Assembly: GCA_949316235.1 (NCBI GenBank)
Contig: OX438743.1
Span: 17,729,771 to 17,793,770, forward strand
Source: Oegoconia quadripuncta
Lineage: Eukaryota; Arthropoda; Insecta; Lepidoptera; Autostichidae
DNA: 64,000 bases
Direction: 5' to 3'
The notes under the pieces are model-generated. The model did no database searches. It saw only the letters and a program-made list of their open reading frames with translations, and was not told the DNA's origin. Positions 11,123-22,199 of this stretch are shown here, piece by piece (the first letter of the stretch is position 1; each line of letters starts with the position of its first letter). The translations under genes were made by a program, and so were the position numbers.

Positions 11123-11453
11123 ACCGCCTCCGTCGCTCATTGTAAACAACATTGGGTTTACGATTCGTAGGTCGCGGGTTCGATCCCCAGCGGGGTATAT
11201 GTTTAAGTACTCGGTTTGGTTGGTGGTAGGGCATTTTAAATGTCCGCCTGGCTAGCTACCACCATCTTATCTAAATCTGCCGCCAAACAGCAATGTTAAT
11301 AGCATTGTTGTGTTCCGGTTGTCAGAGATAAAATAGCCAGTCTCTGAAATGTGTTGGGGTTTCCGGGTCAGTACGCTTCCACCTTCGACCTCATCTTCAC
11401 TTAACATCAGGTGTGATTGAGGTCAAGTACAAACCCGTCGTGCAAAAAAAAAT
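11123..11453 (+). mobile_element. SINE-B, full length
   Basis: Head with a gtcgctcattgtaaacaaca segment and B-box GGTTCGATCCC at about 11177, then the body (ggttggtggtagggcattt, ctgccgccaaacagcaatg, gtttccgggtcagtacgc) and an A-run 3' end (11445-11453). It is one of nine full or partial copies. Confidence 0.88.
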
Positions 11454-11779
11454 ACCTAAATATTTTCGCGCCTGTTCGCGGTCTGGATACTCCTGTACTT
11501 TACTGTACTGTATTTTACTGTATATTTAAGTTCCTTTATGTTCTGTATTCATACAAATAAATGGTTTAGATACTTTAACCTCTTGTACGTACGTTAGTAC
11601 TTACCTAAATAAATAAGATAATCGAAGTTAAGCAATAGATACCTACATTTTATGTTCCGTTTAATTCTTAATCTGTGGCTAAATAAATATTGCGGAAATG
11701 ATCTTTGTTCTAATATACGCACGCACGTGTATGTCAACTTCATTTGTTCTATTTGTATATATGTGTACGTACACACGAC

Positions 11780-12199
11780 CGCATGACAATCATGACATTA
11801 AACATTCTATAAAACAGAAACTTATTAAGAAAACATATTATAAAATATCAGACTATTTGGATGATAATCAATCAACCTGGCAAATTACTTTTTGTAATAT
11901 AAAAATCTGTTTTTAAAAAAAGAGCAACCCCTCGTGCTTCTTGCTTGTTCTTCTCAGGGGAATATTGCCTTTTGAACAAGCAGTAGCTTAAAAAATTTAA
12001 AATTGACTATTTTAAGTGTAACCTGTGTACCTACACAATAAAGCATTTTTGACATTGACTTCGAAGTTACGTAACTGGTACAGCTACAGATACAGACAGC
12101 TTTGTGAATGAGCAGTAAATTTAAATGAAATATTAATAGTGACGTTTTCAAGTGATAATTTTATCCTATGAAATAAAAATATTTTGATTTGATTTGATA
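11780..12199 (+). mobile_element. LINE 3' end with a nested tail
   Basis: 11790-11880 encodes a LINE ORF2 C-terminus (IKQKLIKKTYYKISDYLDD) homologous to that of the 2697-5822 element (HIKETLCKKGYYRIDDYLGD). Its 3' UTR (about 11915-11940 and 12098-12199, ending in a ttttgatttgatttga tail) matches the minus-strand fragment at 37981-38190. Between them, ~11950-12060 is another 3' tail with acaataaagca. Confidence 0.65.
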
Positions 12200-12620
12200 G
12201 GCCAGATTTGTACTAAACTGGCACAAATAAGAGATGAAGTGCTTTGTACTGAGCTGACATAAATTACAGGTGAAGTTAATTGACATGCCAGATTTGTACT
12301 GAGCTGACATAAATTACAGGTGAAGTTAATTGACATGCCAGATTTGTACTGAGCTGACATAAATTACAGGTGAAGTTAATTGACATGCCAGATTTGTACT
12401 GAACTGACATAAATTACAGGTGAAGTTAAATGACACGCCAGATTTGTACTGAGCTGACATAAATTACAGGTGAAGTTAAAAGACATGCCAGATTTATACT
12501 GAGCTGACATAAATTACAGGTGAAGTTAAATGACATGCCAGATTTGTACTGAGCTGACATAAACTACAGGTGAAGTTAATTGACTTACCATATTCGTCTG
12601 ACACAAATTACAGAAGAAGT
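12199..12620. repeat. Minisatellite, 50-bp unit, ~8 copies
   Basis: The block gagctgacataaattacagg recurs at 12251, 12301, 12351, 12401 (one mismatch), 12451, 12501 and 12551, a spacing of exactly 50 bp; diverged edge copies lie at each end. The array starts immediately after the LINE tail. The first and last units are the most diverged, as expected for unequal exchange. Confidence 0.95.
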
Positions 12621-13500
12621 TGACAGATTTATGCTGTAGGTGATACGCCTATGTATTCAGTGTATTGAATTTTAAAGTTATATGTAAATCCACTCGCACG
12701 GTAGCAATGTCGCCGACGGCACACACACGCACGTAACACATATTATTTTGCAAAATAATTATTATGCATTGTCTAGTGTCCTTGATTTTTTATTTTTTTT
12801 ATTGATAATTGATCTTCCCCTTTCAATGTAAGTAAGTTTTATTAGATTCATTTTTATTGTAACTGCCCATGCAAGACAGCAGCAGCAACTATCTATGTTG
12901 GGAGTACTTGAATTCAGCAGCTTTGCTAAGTCTGTACCCTATCATCCCAGTATTTTTCTAGGTAAACGGATTATTTACATATTCAGGTCAAATGAACATG
13001 AAGCTTGTAAAAATCTTGAATTCGTCCAACATACTGGATAAGACAATTCTCTTCTAATCCGGAACCTTTCGGTTGCCACAATCCATTCGACCGCAACCTA
13101 CGTAAAATTATTTACTCTGCACATTACAAGATTAACCTAGTTCGTAGTTTCCCCATTTAAATGAATTAACGCTTCAACACTCCCAGAATAGCTACACAAG
13201 TAAACTAACATACTCGTAGATATCCATCTTGGGCACACTCTACCTAATTTGGTTACAAGACCTAACCATGTAACGTTAGTTATGTACACCATTGGGAAGA
13301 GATACAAACCGCTCCCTGGCTCGAGGTATAGGTAATCCAGATAACTATTCTGGGAGTCAAATGCCGAGACTTGTATTCCGAGCTTTAATCAAATCTCGGA
13401 GGTAAAATGTTTGTTGGATGTGGTAGTTTTACACTTCACTGGTGAAGACATTTTTGTCCACTACTGCACTGTGACTTATGGTTCGCGTCGGCTACAGGCC
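12621..13500. other. Gene-free stretch
   Basis: No ORF with recognisable similarity and no clear repeat structure. At about 13505-13560 a block like aaaagtcgaccaagtgcgtg belongs to a repeat common in Lepidoptera whose other end may be the 14700-14842 block. Confidence 0.4.
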
Positions 13501-13559
13501 AATGTGTGCATTAAAAGTCGACCAAGTGCGTGTCGCATTCAGGGTTTCGTACCAAATGT

Positions 13560-14455
13560 AGAATATATACCCCACCTTCTATCTCAGGTTCTCTTCCGTT
13601 GTGGCAGTCGTACAACCAGATGCAGAGACTTATTCTCTGTGCCTTACTCCCGCACGAATTATACGAAGAATAGTTTCATAAGACGTACGTGTAAATTATA
13701 TAACAAAAAATTCTCGGAACTTGATATATTTAATGTAAATCTATACAAAATAAAACGGTATTTCAAAGACTTTTCCAATAAATAAATAAACAACTGGGTT
13801 AGACAGTATCACTTATTTTATTAGATACTATAATGAATTTTTTGTTGGCTATTTATTAACTATATCGCGAAAACACCACTGCACATCCACTCCACACTGT
13901 CACACGTATACACAGTTTAAGACACATATTTACAACACCACCAAAGAGTAAAATAACTATACCAATACTATACACCACACCCTTCTGGATTGTTTTGAAT
14001 TTCATAAAATCTTACTAGGTAGGTACTATATAACAAAACTACAAATTTTACCATTTTTAATTTATTCAACTCCGCTCCCTACGCGTACTGCTGAGATTGT
14101 AACCCCTTATATTCCTTCTCTAAATATACATTAAGTATAATGTTATAGTGGAATTTTGTGATGTCTGATTTATTATCTACTATTTTTAATTATTTTTTTC
14201 TTTTTTTGCTTTGTTTGTAAGGGCGTTTAAAACCTAACACCAACCTACTCTGTTACTCTTAAACGCTTTATTACTACAATTATTTAGAAATATCTCAATC
14301 CCTTCTCTGTGTACACCATTCATACTTAATATGTTACCTACCTATCTGTGGAAACAATTTGGTCTATGATCTATCTATAATTTACTTTAATATAGTGTTT
14401 TATAATGTACTGTAAGTTTCCCAAATAAAAAATTGAAAATTGAAAAAATTGAAAA
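13560..14455 (+). mobile_element. 5'-truncated LINE fragment with 3' UTR
   Basis: Codons up to the stop at 13785 resemble the C-terminal end of non-LTR reverse transcriptases (PYSRTNYTKNSFIRRT, LYNKKFSELDIFNVNL). A ~660-bp AT-rich 3' UTR follows and ends in a (attgaaa)n-like tail near 14430-14455. It seems inserted between two halves of another repeat (about 13505 and 14700). Confidence 0.6.
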
Positions 14456-14699
14456 ATATAAGCCGTATATAGACGTCTATAGAAAATGTGAGAATTTAAA
14501 AGAAAAATTCAATTTATCAATATTTTGGTGTTTTGTTGGTAAAATATATGTAAGAATAAACATTATCACCAAATATTAGGTTATTAGATCAATGGAAAGT
14601 TAAAAATTTCGTAAATATTGTAAAATTTTTTAAAGCTCCCTGTTCACTTATGGGAGCCCTCTAAAATATATTAAAATATTTTTTATACTTACCTAGCTT

Positions 14700-14842
14700 G
14701 GGGTCAGCAAGACACACCTTTGGTGCCAATATTAAAACTATAGTTTCAACGGTTAAATTGCTAAAGCTTTGTGACAGACGACGGACAGACGAACGCGTAC
14801 TCCGTTCCGGCTTCGTTTGGCCTTCGAGTACAGAACGCTAAA
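14700..14842. repeat. Dispersed repeat (gacggacagacgaacgcg type)
   Basis: Contains gacagacgacggacagacg and gagtacagaacgctaaaaa, recognisable as part of a repeat abundant in lepidopteran genomes; related scraps lie near 560-600 and 24335. Confidence 0.5.
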
Positions 14843-15077
14843 AATTAATATCGAAACTAAAAATAATAGCATAAGCTGCTACGGTTTATTCACATCGTTT
14901 AAATAATACCGACGTGTGTATGAAAAGAAATAAAAAAAAGGTGGGAGAACGTTGCATACCTACTTAACGCTCGATCAACATGCGGACACGACGAACATCA
15001 TTTCGTTAACATCCTATCTGTGTTGAAAACTAACAACAGCGATGGTGCGCCAACATATTGACCAACTAGAATAAACC

Positions 15078-15265
15078 AGTGTGCGAAGTGTAAGTTTTGT
15101 CTCGTTTTTAACTTTACCATCGCGTTCGCGTTTACGAAAAAAGTCCCTATGAAAAAACCGATTTGCAAACTATCCGCTAGAGGCGCTGCACATTTCTCCA
15201 TACAAATCGTCACGTAAACGTGAACGCGGTAGTAAAGTCAAGTCGAAATAAAACTCACACTCCGC
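15078..15265. mobile_element. MITE with ~50-bp terminal inverted repeats
   Basis: Left arm gtgtaagttttgtctcg...tttaccatcgcgttcgcg and right arm 15208-15264 are imperfect reverse complements, enclosing a short unique centre. No coding capacity. Confidence 0.65.
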
Positions 15266-15754
15266 CCTCTGGATGACCATAAACCGCACTAAATGAACAC
15301 ATTAAGTGGTTGTTATTTTGCAATGAAACAATATAGGTAACAACGGTTGATGTTATTAAGGCTATCATACTTCCTTTGGATGACAGATATGCAAACAATT
15401 GGATTAATCAATGTAGCTGGCATCCTGAACACGATATCCATACCTACTTTCTACATTTTGCTTAAATCAGAAGGTAACCACTATGCGCGGTGAAACCACT
15501 ATGTCCCACGTGTGGGCGGCAAGAGTTGCTTCTTCTTCTTAGCGAGTCGATGGCAAAAACATCAAATTCTTGGGGATCAGAGTTGCTATAACCGATCGAT
15601 GATTTTTAGAGCGTCACATCAAGCAGTAGAAAGAGACAGGTGCAGGTTTTAACCGGTGATAAGCATTCCCATAAGCAATAATAAGCAGCACATTATTGTT
15701 TGTCAAAAGTATACATATTTTTTGACATAATATATTTCAGACATTGTCACAGTT

Positions 15755-15968
15755 TATGGAGGTGACCCCCAATACCCCGAATTAAAATGAGAATAGGAAT
15801 TTGTTTGAAGGTGAGACTGCGATGACTGAAAACCAGCGCTGCAACCCTGAGAATCACCTGCCAGCAAAATGCTGACTCGATCTCTGATTGCCACAACTGA
15901 GTATGTCTGTGATTTTATGTATGGTACAAACGTGGAAATAAAGGACTTTTTTGTATTCAAAAAAAAAA
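15755..15968 (+). mobile_element. Poly(A)-tailed retro-insertion
   Basis: A block ending gtggaaataaaggactttt, then a short gap and a run of A at 15959-15968: the mark of reverse-transcribed RNA. No recognisable protein; source unknown. Confidence 0.45.
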
Positions 15969-17557
15969 TAATTATATCTCTATTGTATACTCGTACAACT
16001 TAACTATTTCAGAAATATGCATCGTATAGAAAATGTACAAAAGTGAGCTTAACTCCGACAGAGTTTTCTACTGGATAACTTCAAACTTCATGATAGCATT
16101 AATTTTAAAAATATAACTTGACGTTTGGTCATTTATTTATCCAGCGCATCATTAATTTACTTACTCTGTACGCTTTCTTAGTAAATAATTATATAACCTA
16201 CTAACAATGAATCAGCCAAAATACCTTCTCCATTTAGTCTAAGCTCCGTAGCAAAATGAATACGGACGGGAGTCTCCGCTTTGTATACAGATATAGTAGA
16301 CAGTGGCAGCAAGATTAAATAGAGTCCAGGCCACAGTTTGCAGCTGCTGTCCTTGCCAATGAATCTAGACGTTTAATTAATATACGCAACACGCAATTCT
16401 ATATAATGTTACCCTATGGTTGACAGGTACCTACATTACTACCCTTCAGCCTGCGACATCGCCCGCGTAGATCTCGATATAAATGGAAATTGGACACGCA
16501 AAAAATCCGTTCCCGTAAAGATTTCCTGTGAGAATTTTGAATTTCCCGTTGGAATTTTCCAAAATCTTACCTATGAGTTTACCTGCAGCGTTACCGTTTT
16601 CCTGTTCCCGTGAAAAATTCACATATTTCCCGATCTTGTGCAAATATATAGATGTTTTTTGGTGAATGTCGCTATGCAGTTACAATTTAATAAGGTTATC
16701 AAAATTTGTATAATGTGCCTAATTGATTAATTTATTACCTATCATTACTTTAAAAACTGCAGTAAAATAACTGATCGTACGCAATATTCAATTCCTGAGA
16801 TCTGACTTATATATAGTAGGCCGATTTTTCATTCTCCAGCGGCCATTAATTTTATATATTTACCTTGTTTGAGAAATAAATAAAGATGTTTATGTTCACA
16901 TGTTTTGTACATAACAGAAAAACTTTGATTAAATGTAAAGCAATTACATTTTGGCCCTACTGTCTTTCTCCAAAGTAGGTAATCTCTTTACTACGAGTAT
17001 GAAACAGGTAGTGCCTATATGGACAAGATGACACACCTGTCAAGATTGTCAAAATCAATAACCAACGAAATCATTTTTATAAACAAAGTTTGAGACAGAA
17101 GCCCCGAAAAAAAAAATTAAATCATGTCGTGAAACCAGATTGTGCAATTTGGTCAGATTGTTAAAGTAATAGCTAAAGTAATAGATGAATAGTAATAGAT
17201 AACGCTAACTCATGTTCATGTCCAAACGGGAAATTATGCAAAGGATGCAAGAACAAGTAATTCATAAAGTAACTAAGTACCTGTTTTCGTTAATAATACC
17301 CCGTTCATGTTGTGTTGTATATACTAATGAATTTGCAACTTGTACCTAAGTACACCAAGTACAATAACCGATTGCGACAAATATATTTCGCCTCAGTGCC
17401 GCCCGCGAAGTTTCGGCAATCGCGCAACCTGTAAGTTCAGTCAATTTAAAAATATGGCTTTTATGTACGATAACCCGTTTCGCATTCTAGTCTATAACAG
17501 ACTAATAAGCATTGAAAATTTAATAAAGAAATAATAGTCAAACATCAACAAGCAACA
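15969..17557. other. Gene-free stretch upstream of the 17558 gene
   Basis: No supported exon. A block at 16446-16640 (catcgcccgcgtagatctcg, freq. ttcccg motifs) looks like old repeat. The last ~100 bp are AT-rich and presumably hold the promoter of the gene at 17558; no certain TATA box could be chosen. Confidence 0.4.
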
Positions 17558-18376
17558 ATGGTTTTGACCAAAGTAACTCGCAATGGAGATACACAGCTCA
17601 CTTTAGAATTTTTCAACAGACCTCGTGTTCACATCGAGGAGCCGCATCGACTGCCTACCCCGATCGTCGTAAGCCGTTACAAAGAAAAGTCTGGCTACAG
17701 AGGCTGGCCACTGCACAAACAGCAACAACCTACTATAGATAATGATGGCCCCAAGAGATGCACTAGCACATGCGCAGCATGGTGGAAAAAACGAAAAGCA
17801 TTAAAGTTTTTGGAAAAACAACATAAGAAAGACCAAGCAAAGTTAAGGGAATTCCAAAAACGGAAGGAAGAAGACGGGAGGAGATCCGTACAAGAGGAAT
17901 TATGGCAAGCACAGCGTGTAAAGGAATTAGAGTATTTTGAGAATGCTAGAAAACAAGCGGTAATTGAAAAGGAAACTAATGATTATTTGGAAAAATGTAG
18001 ATATAAACCAACGAAAACGAAAAGACAGAAGGAAACTTATGACCATTTATTTTTTTTTAAAGAAAAGGAAAATAGACCTAATGTTTTCACTCCAATGACT
18101 GAAAGCAGACATTCAAAGAAAGAAAAGAAGAAACCGGCGAAAGTTGCAAAGAATCCTTCTGCCGGTGACATAATCAGGTACGAGCCCCAATTTCTGCCGA
18201 TAATTCAAGACCAGCCTAAGAAAGAGAAACCTGTGAAACCTAAGAAAGAGAAACCTGTGAAACCGAAGAAAGAGAAACCTGTGAAACCTAAGAATGAGAA
18301 ATCTAAGAAACCCCCTAAAGAGATAATTGAACCAAAACATCCATCAGTAACGCGATTCTCTGTTAAACAACGGTAA
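17558..18376 (+). CDS. Uncharacterised lysine-rich single-exon protein, 272 aa
   Basis: I do not recognise this protein. The start ATG sits in a good insect context (caacaATGg). The N-terminal ~75 residues are mixed in composition and include VHIEEPHRLPTPIVVSRY and a small Cys-containing patch (CTSTCAAWWKKRK). Residues ~78-150 form a charged, probably helical or coiled-coil segment rich in K, E, Q and R. The C-terminal third is basic and disordered and contains about four tandem 8-residue units of the type KEKPVKPK (residues ~222-250). No signal peptide or membrane segment. The even residue composition and lack of stops over 819 nt argue for a real gene rather than chance; it is too far from the transposon at 19542 to belong to it. 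Its charge and repeats recall cytoskeletal or flagellar proteins, but that is only a guess. Confidence 0.65.
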   Translation: MVLTKVTRNGDTQLTLEFFNRPRVHIEEPHRLPTPIVVSRYKEKSGYRGWPLHKQQQPTIDNDGPKRCTSTCAAWWKKRKALKFLEKQHKKDQAKLREFQKRKEEDGRRSVQEELWQAQRVKELEYFENARKQAVIEKETNDYLEKCRYKPTKTKRQKETYDHLFFFKEKENRPNVFTPMTESRHSKKEKKKPAKVAKNPSAGDIIRYEPQFLPIIQDQPKKEKPVKPKKEKPVKPKKEKPVKPKNEKSKKPPKEIIEPKHPSVTRFSVKQR

Positions 18377-18485
18377 TGTTAGCACTGTACACATACATAA
18401 AGTTACGCCTGTTTCCCGTAGGGGTAGGCATGACTTTGCTTTGCCGTAATATTTGCACTATTTATGATAATATAGGTAATAGGAT

Positions 18486-18491
18486 AATAAA
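18486..18491 (+). terminator. Candidate poly(A) signal for the 17558 gene
   Basis: AATAAA, 110 nt after the stop codon and the first canonical signal on this strand. Confidence 0.45.
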
Positions 18492-19541
18492 GAGGTGCGG
18501 GTAAGAATGTACATGAATGTATTAGATCCTAGTGTCATTCTGATATCCTTTTCGCCTTTAGTAGATTGAAATGATATCTCAATTTCCCGAGCTACCCTAC
18601 GAGCACGAGAGGCTGGCACCGTCCTAGCAACACCCGCGTTTCCCCAATCTACAGCATTTATGAAACTAGACCTTTCGACTTCGCCGTCAATGTGTTCTAA
18701 AAATGTTGAACTTGCTTAACTTAAGAGCGTTTATTGCGTCGAGTGGCACCGTAGTTGGATAAGTTAGGTTTTCTTTTTAAATACAGAATAAATCAAAAAA
18801 AATCGCTCTGACCTGCACTCCAGAAGCCTAAAAGATAATTATAATACCTATGGTTACTTTCCCGAAGTCACAATTTTAAAAATGTGGTATTTTTATCCAT
18901 AATTTGAAATTCTCGAAAAAAATCAGTAATTAAAGCTATTTAAATATTATTTGTAATTAGCTTTAAGGCTTTTCGAATGAGCAATCACAGCAATATTTTG
19001 ATTGCTGTGTTTAAAAAGAAATCTTAATTTATCCAATGAGGGCGCCATTGGGCGGATTAAGACCTCCTAACTCTATTTTCGTTGGGGTGTGTCGTAGCCA
19101 ACAGTTGAGGAGAACGTATACAGCAGTGGTAGTGTTAATGCCAATTAACTCCCGCCATCAATATTACGTTACATTACCCCTTTAAATTCCATTAAAGAGC
19201 CAACAGTCTAAAGTTTGCGTAATATTTCTCTAAAGACCCATCGGCCAAGAGCGTGAATTTTATGTTATTGTATATCCTCACAATATCCAATCATTGGCCT
19301 AGTAATATTGGTAAATGAACAAGATTGTTATATTTGCTCACAAACTGCCATCATTGGGCCAACAGCGTAAATGTTTCAATAAATTCCGCAATATAAAATA
19401 AACCCCAACATAGGCCAAAAACATTGAAGTTGGTTAAAAATCCAATTATTGAATCGAACTACCTCTCTAAAGACATACCTACCTACCTACCTAAGCAGAA
19501 AAACAATTTGGGGCCAATAACTACTGTTACGTATTCATATA
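18492..19541. other. Gene-free stretch
   Basis: No coding signal. At 19180-19440 short blocks such as cattgggccaacagcgtaaa recur in degenerate form about every 60-80 bp, suggesting an old decayed tandem array. Confidence 0.35.
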
Positions 19542-19809
19542 CAGGGCGTCCCAAAGTTATGGGACATGAAGGGGAAGTACCTTAAATATCGTAGATAGTG
19601 AATTTTGCTCAAAGAAGACTTTATGTTATTTTTAAAAGTTAGTAATTCTGCATTCATAGATTTTCTAAAAATTACTTGCTTCGGCTGGGAATCGAACCGA
19701 CTTAAATGTGAAAAAAAAAACACCCTACTTTTATGATGCCAATCGAAAGAATAGCTAAAAAATAATAACTCTGCCTAAGTAACATAGTATTTTAAAAGAA
19801 AGGAACAAC
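19542..19809 (+). repeat. Left terminal inverted repeat (268 bp)
   Basis: Pairs with 21394-21661. It includes a B-box-like motif in antisense (ggaatcgaacc at ~19688). An open frame of ~60 codons read from both arms is only a by-product of the inverted repeat. Confidence 0.93.
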
Positions 19810-20253
19810 ATAAAATGATTGAGTCAAATTTCAAGAAAGTTATTTATTGCCGACGACGTTCGAAAAGTAGCGGTATTATCATTCCAAAGATAGCATTGAT
19901 TATTCGTAAATAAGTACCCACTTCATAAAATAGGTACTAACATAGTTTTCCTTATTATAAGTGCACGTGTAGATGAAATGATAAAACTTGTATTTCAATA
20001 CGTCCTCTGTAAGCTAGACAGAAGGCAAATTAAAAACAAAAATAAATAATTTATAATTTGAAAATGGAACAGTTTATGACAGCGTTTGTTTGAATGCATA
20101 CTTTTTAAGATATTTTAAAAAGAAGTGATATTTTTAAATGTTGTTCTTAAATTTGAAAATGGAACAGTATGTGCGAGCGTTTGTTTTTCGGATATTGATC
20201 TGTTTAGTCTCAATTCACTTACACAAGTGTTATTGTGTTAATTTATTGCGAAC

Positions 20254-21315
20254 ATGGCATATCAAGTAAGTTTTGATCTAATGGAAGCATATTTTTTGAA
20301 CGATAAAGATATCTCTAGAAGTTTGCGGTGGTATGGCGTAAAATATCCTGATAGACAAATACCGTCTCGTAAAGTTTTGAAAAGGCTTGTGAACAATTTG
20401 AAAACTCTGGGACGTTTCGATAAACGCCCAAGAGAACCACAGCAAGAAAACCATACGATCAACGACGAAGAACTTGGTATTTTAATTTACTTTTCGGCTT
20501 TTCCGAAAGCATCGGTGAGAGAAGGAGAACATGAAATTGGAGTTTCAAAAAGTAAAATACACCGTGTATTAAAAAAACACGGTTTTAAGAGTTATGTTGA
20601 AGGACGATTGGTTCAAAAATTACTTCCGGGCGATACAGAAAGGAGAAAAAATTTCTGTCTTGATATCCAGGCACGATTGCTCGAAGATCCAAATTTTTTG
20701 GATAATATTATTTGGACAGACGAATCTAACTTTAGCAATAACGGTATGTATAACCGCAACAATAATCGTATTTGGTCTAAAGAAAATCCCCTACGAGTGA
20801 CTGAAACTAATAACCAAGTGCGTTTTTCACTCAACTGTTGGTGCGGACTTTTAAAAAACCGGGTTTTCTTAATCCATTTTTACCAAGGAACCTTGAACAC
20901 AGAAAAGTATTTAGGAATACTTCAAATTTTAAGGGATAAGATAAGAAACCATTCCGCGGCGGAGCAAGAAAACTTAATTTTCCAACAAGATGGAGCTCCG
21001 GCTCATAATAGTCGGAGAGCAGCAGATTTTCTAAATGAATGTTTTCCTACATGGATTGGTACAAATGGACCGATTAGATGGCCGGCCAGATCCCCGGACC
21101 TCACACCATTAGATTTCTTCTTTTGGGGATACGTGAAAGATATGCTATACAAAAAGCGATACGAGAACGTAGGCGAGTTGCAAACAGAATTGTGCCATAT
21201 CACATCGAGTGTTCACCATAAAATGATTAGAAAATCAACAGGCAGCGGGCTCATTAAAAGATTGGCGATTTGCGTAAGACAAGAGGGATCACATTTTGAG
21301 CATTTAATTAATTAA
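20254..21315 (+). CDS. DUF4817-type transposase, 353 aa
   Basis: DDE/D transposase that cuts and pastes its own element. The N-terminus (residues ~1-60: AYFLNDKDISRSLRWYGVKY, then PSRKVLKRLVNNL) matches the helix-turn-helix DUF4817 domain of insect transposon proteins, and a second HTH (VSKSKIHRVLKKHGF) follows. Catalytic acidic residues are visible in IIWTDESNF, FQQDGAPAH and RSPDLTPLDFFFWG. Between the second D (QQD) and the last D (PLD) there are 40 residues, not the 34 of mariner. No stop or frameshift is seen. The only gene in the element; its start is the first ATG of the frame, and the surrounding TIRs presumably supply promoter and transposase binding sites. Confidence 0.93.
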   Translation: MAYQVSFDLMEAYFLNDKDISRSLRWYGVKYPDRQIPSRKVLKRLVNNLKTLGRFDKRPREPQQENHTINDEELGILIYFSAFPKASVREGEHEIGVSKSKIHRVLKKHGFKSYVEGRLVQKLLPGDTERRKNFCLDIQARLLEDPNFLDNIIWTDESNFSNNGMYNRNNNRIWSKENPLRVTETNNQVRFSLNCWCGLLKNRVFLIHFYQGTLNTEKYLGILQILRDKIRNHSAAEQENLIFQQDGAPAHNSRRAADFLNECFPTWIGTNGPIRWPARSPDLTPLDFFFWGYVKDMLYKKRYENVGELQTELCHITSSVHHKMIRKSTGSGLIKRLAICVRQEGSHFEHLIN

Positions 21316-21393
21316 TTTACAAAAAAATACCTACTTAATTGACTACGGCAGTTTCATGTATGTTTTTTATTTGATTAAAATGATTAATTTCAC

Positions 21394-21661
21394 GTTGTTC
21401 CTTTCTTTTAAAATACTATGTTACTTAGGCAGAGTTATTATTTTTTAGCTATTCTTTCGATTGGCATCATAAAAGTAGGGTGTTTTTTTTTTCACATTTG
21501 AGTCGGTTCGATTCCCAGCCGAAGCAAATAATTTTTAGAAAATCTATGAATGCAGAATTACTAACTTTTAAAAATAACATAAAGTCTTCTTTGAGCAAAA
21601 TTCACTATCTACGATATTTAAGGTACTTCCCCTTCATGTCCCATAACTTTGGGACGCCCTG
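21394..21661 (-). repeat. Right terminal inverted repeat (268 bp)
   Basis: Reverse complement of the left arm with few differences; read on the plus strand it carries GGTTCGATTCCCAG, a B-box-like sequence. Confidence 0.93.
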
Positions 21662-21663
21662 TA

Positions 21664-22199
21664 TATATATGATAAAATGCTGCAAGTTTTATTTTCTTAC
21701 AGTTGGTGTTTAATATCTATAGCCTTTTATGAATTTAGGTAGTCTTTAGAAGTACAAAATGCAAATTTTTTCAACGCAAAACGTCAAACACTCAGAATTG
21801 AAAGTCAAAGTACGTACTACAGTACATATTAATGTAGTACCTTCTTTGTCATGCATGGTAAAATATTATGGAAGTTTGTTGCATGGTAACCAGAAAGTTT
21901 GATTACTTGCACCAACTTGCTTGCTTTGGCAATTTTGGTGCAATCCATCACGTTTGATACTTTAAATCTATTACGTACAAATGTGAAAGAAGTTTATAAA
22001 TAATGGGATACATATCAGTCTATGGCTATCATGTATACTGTGATAATGGGTAGAGTAGTTGACACTTAGTTGGCCCTAAGGACAAGGTCGCTCGTCATTG
22101 GGCCTGTTCGTTCATACCTACCTGTGGTAAAAGTGTTAGTAGGTAGTAGTGATTAAACTCACCGTTGGCAATATATCCATGGAGGCTTCAATCAGGGGT
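21664..22199. other. Gene-free stretch
   Basis: No coding exon or clear repeat recognised between the transposon and the MITE pair. Confidence 0.4.

Larger units (their letters stand above)
19542..21661 (+). mobile_element. Complete IS630/Tc1/mariner-type transposon with 268-bp TIRs
   Basis: A 2120-bp element bounded by TA target duplications (19540-19541 and 21662-21663). Its termini read cagggcgtcccaaagttat. The two inverted repeats (19542-19809 and 21394-21661) are the same length and nearly identical. It contains one transposase ORF (20254-21315). The close match of the arms and the open ORF point to a recent insertion. A diverged relative of the TIR lies at 46530-46745, and a weaker one at ~48590-48670. 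Confidence 0.95.

Noticed and set aside
12193..12620. CRISPR-like array (regular 50-bp spacing)
   Set aside because: The whole unit is repeated with no unique spacers, and the context is a eukaryotic genome: a minisatellite.
19535..19723. Two near-identical ~60-77 codon ORFs at 19535-19723 and 21480-21713
   Set aside because: They are the two arms of the transposon's inverted repeat read from opposite strands, without initiation context or known domain.
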